NCBI GenBank assembly: GCA_002418295.1
Contig: DIDU01000024.1
Span: 11,052-16,930 of the forward strand
Source of the DNA: Carnobacterium sp. UBA5792
GTDB lineage: Bacteria > Bacillota > Bacilli > Lactobacillales > Carnobacteriaceae
Direction of reading: 5' to 3'
DNA length: 5,879 nt
The notes under the pieces are model-generated. The model ran no database searches. It worked only from the letters and a program-made list of their open reading frames with translations, and had not been told where the DNA came from. This document shows positions 5,105 to 5,879 of this stretch, piece after piece (the stretch's first letter is position 1; each line of letters opens with the position of its first letter). The position numbers were made by a program, and so were the translations under genes.

Positions 5105-5879
5105 TTAAGCTTCTTTTGTATAAGCTAGAGTTTTATTCAATAAAAATGGTGTATAGAAAGCTACAGTATCGCTTAAAGGTAAAACATCATCAGAAAGATT
5201 GATGTTGATTACATTTTTGATGTAGTTTCTTCTGTCTTCAATGCGTTTCCAAACGTCTGGATACTGTTGTTTTAACTCGTCTCTCAAAGCTTCATCCGCT
5301 ATAGCGATTGGTTCTTCCGCACTTGCACCTGAGTAGCCTGGCACACTTGGGATGATATCCACTTGGAACAATTGACCGCTCTTAACTACAGCTTTAGAGC
5401 CTGGGTAGAATGGAGAAGACATCCATTCGTCATCTCCTGTATAGTGTCCAGGGTTTAGTGTCCAGCCATAAACGTCGGAAGGAAATACAGCTTCGATCAT
5501 CGAGTAGAATTCATCGCCAGAAATGCCAATGCGGATATTTTCTAACCACGTTGCATAAGCTGTAAAGTAAGGTTTGCCCACTTTTTCCAAGTAGTCTTTT
5601 TGATTCTCTGGCAACTGTTCTTTAGAAGAAACCACAAATCCAGCACGACTGCTCAAACCGCCTTTGTAGCCTACCGTTATGGAATAGTTGTCGGACAATT
5701 GAGCTTCCTTGTCGCGTGGGTAAAGAGTGGCGTTTGTGAAACGCTGTCCTGCTGCACTAATGGTAGTGACCGTATTCGGCTGGCCATCTTGAGCAAGCAA
5801 AGCGCCGATTTCTTTTTCAGTTTTGCCTACCTCAATTGCTTGGATCGCGTTAAACATACCGATTCCTGCTAGTGAAGCA
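5105..5879 (-). CDS. M24-family (creatinase/Xaa-Pro peptidase-like) protein, C-terminal part
   Basis: The reading frame is open to the window edge and reads ASLAGIG before the first internal Met at 5857, so that Met is not the start and the gene is cut at its 5' end. The visible 258 residues cover most of a pita-bread domain: the helix with TEKEIGALL, the segment SITVGYKGGLSSRAGF, the NPGHYTGDDEW motif with the conserved His (138 counting from the internal Met), and AEEPIAIADEALRDEL, equivalent to the late glutamate motif. M24 proteins include aminopeptidase P, prolidase and metal-free creatinase. Here the two aspartates usual in the first metal motif are replaced (Gly63 in TVGYKG and Ser in LSSRAG), so a metal-independent creatinase-like hydrolase or a non-catalytic paralogue is as likely as a peptidase. 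Full-length relatives are roughly 360-420 residues with an N-terminal domain, which would lie beyond the window. A strong terminator follows the stop. Confidence 0.82.
   Translation of the reverse strand, partial: ASLAGIGMFNAIQAIEVGKTEKEIGALLAQDGQPNTVTTISAAGQRFTNATLYPRDKEAQLSDNYSITVGYKGGLSSRAGFVVSSKEQLPENQKDYLEKVGKPYFTAYATWLENIRIGISGDEFYSMIEAVFPSDVYGWTLNPGHYTGDDEWMSSPFYPGSKAVVKSGQLFQVDIIPSVPGYSGASAEEPIAIADEALRDELKQQYPDVWKRIEDRRNYIKNVININLSDDVLPLSDTVAFYTPFLLNKTLAYTKEA

Noticed and set aside
5600..5872. A 90-codon plus-strand open frame inside the M24-like gene.
   Set aside because: It overlaps a clear coding frame on the opposite strand and shows no family resemblance.

Overview
This window looks like a chromosome segment from a low-GC Gram-positive bacterium, most likely a lactic acid bacterium of the Carnobacterium/Enterococcus kind. 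The evidence is AT-rich intergenic DNA, strong AGGAGG-type ribosome binding sites, TTGnnn-17-TATAAT promoters, and hairpin-plus-T-tract terminators. The genus is inferred from general character, not from a marker gene.

Layout. (1) Positions 65-2113, minus strand: two adjacent Gfo/Idh/MocA-family NAD(P)-dependent oxidoreductases, 54 bp apart and probably one transcript. The first (1097-2113) closely resembles E. coli YhhX; the second (65-1042) is a distant paralogue of the dihydrodiol/glucose-fructose-oxidoreductase type. (2) Positions 2114-2409: a divergent intergenic region with promoters facing both ways and, unexpectedly, a strong plus-strand terminator with no plus-strand gene before it. 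(3) Positions 2410-3372, plus: a glutathionyl-hydroquinone reductase (Xi-class glutathione transferase, YqjG/ECM4 type) with a good promoter. (4) Positions 3506-4519, plus: a phosphorylating glyceraldehyde-3-phosphate dehydrogenase with its own terminator, standing alone without cggR, pgk or tpi. (5) Positions 4520-5104: about 585 bp without an intact gene. (6) Positions 5105-5879, minus: the C-terminal 258 residues of an M24 (creatinase/Xaa-Pro peptidase-like) protein, cut by the window edge.

The genes do not form one pathway. They read as separate housekeeping or accessory units: sugar or polyol oxidoreduction, quinone/thiol detoxification, glycolysis and peptide or amidino-compound hydrolysis. 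The M24-like protein has lost the usual first metal-binding aspartates, and the GAPDH has an unusual S-loop and C-terminus for a Gram-positive glycolytic enzyme, so it may be a second copy.

The least explained DNA is 4520-5104. It holds a compact 61-nt element (4809-4869) whose complementary segments fit two stacked 9-bp helices plus a 6-bp pseudoknot, a near-consensus Fur-like box (4690-4708) with no gene to control, an adjacent palindrome, and faint coding remnants. Whether this is a structured RNA or a decayed insertion sequence cannot be settled from the sequence alone.
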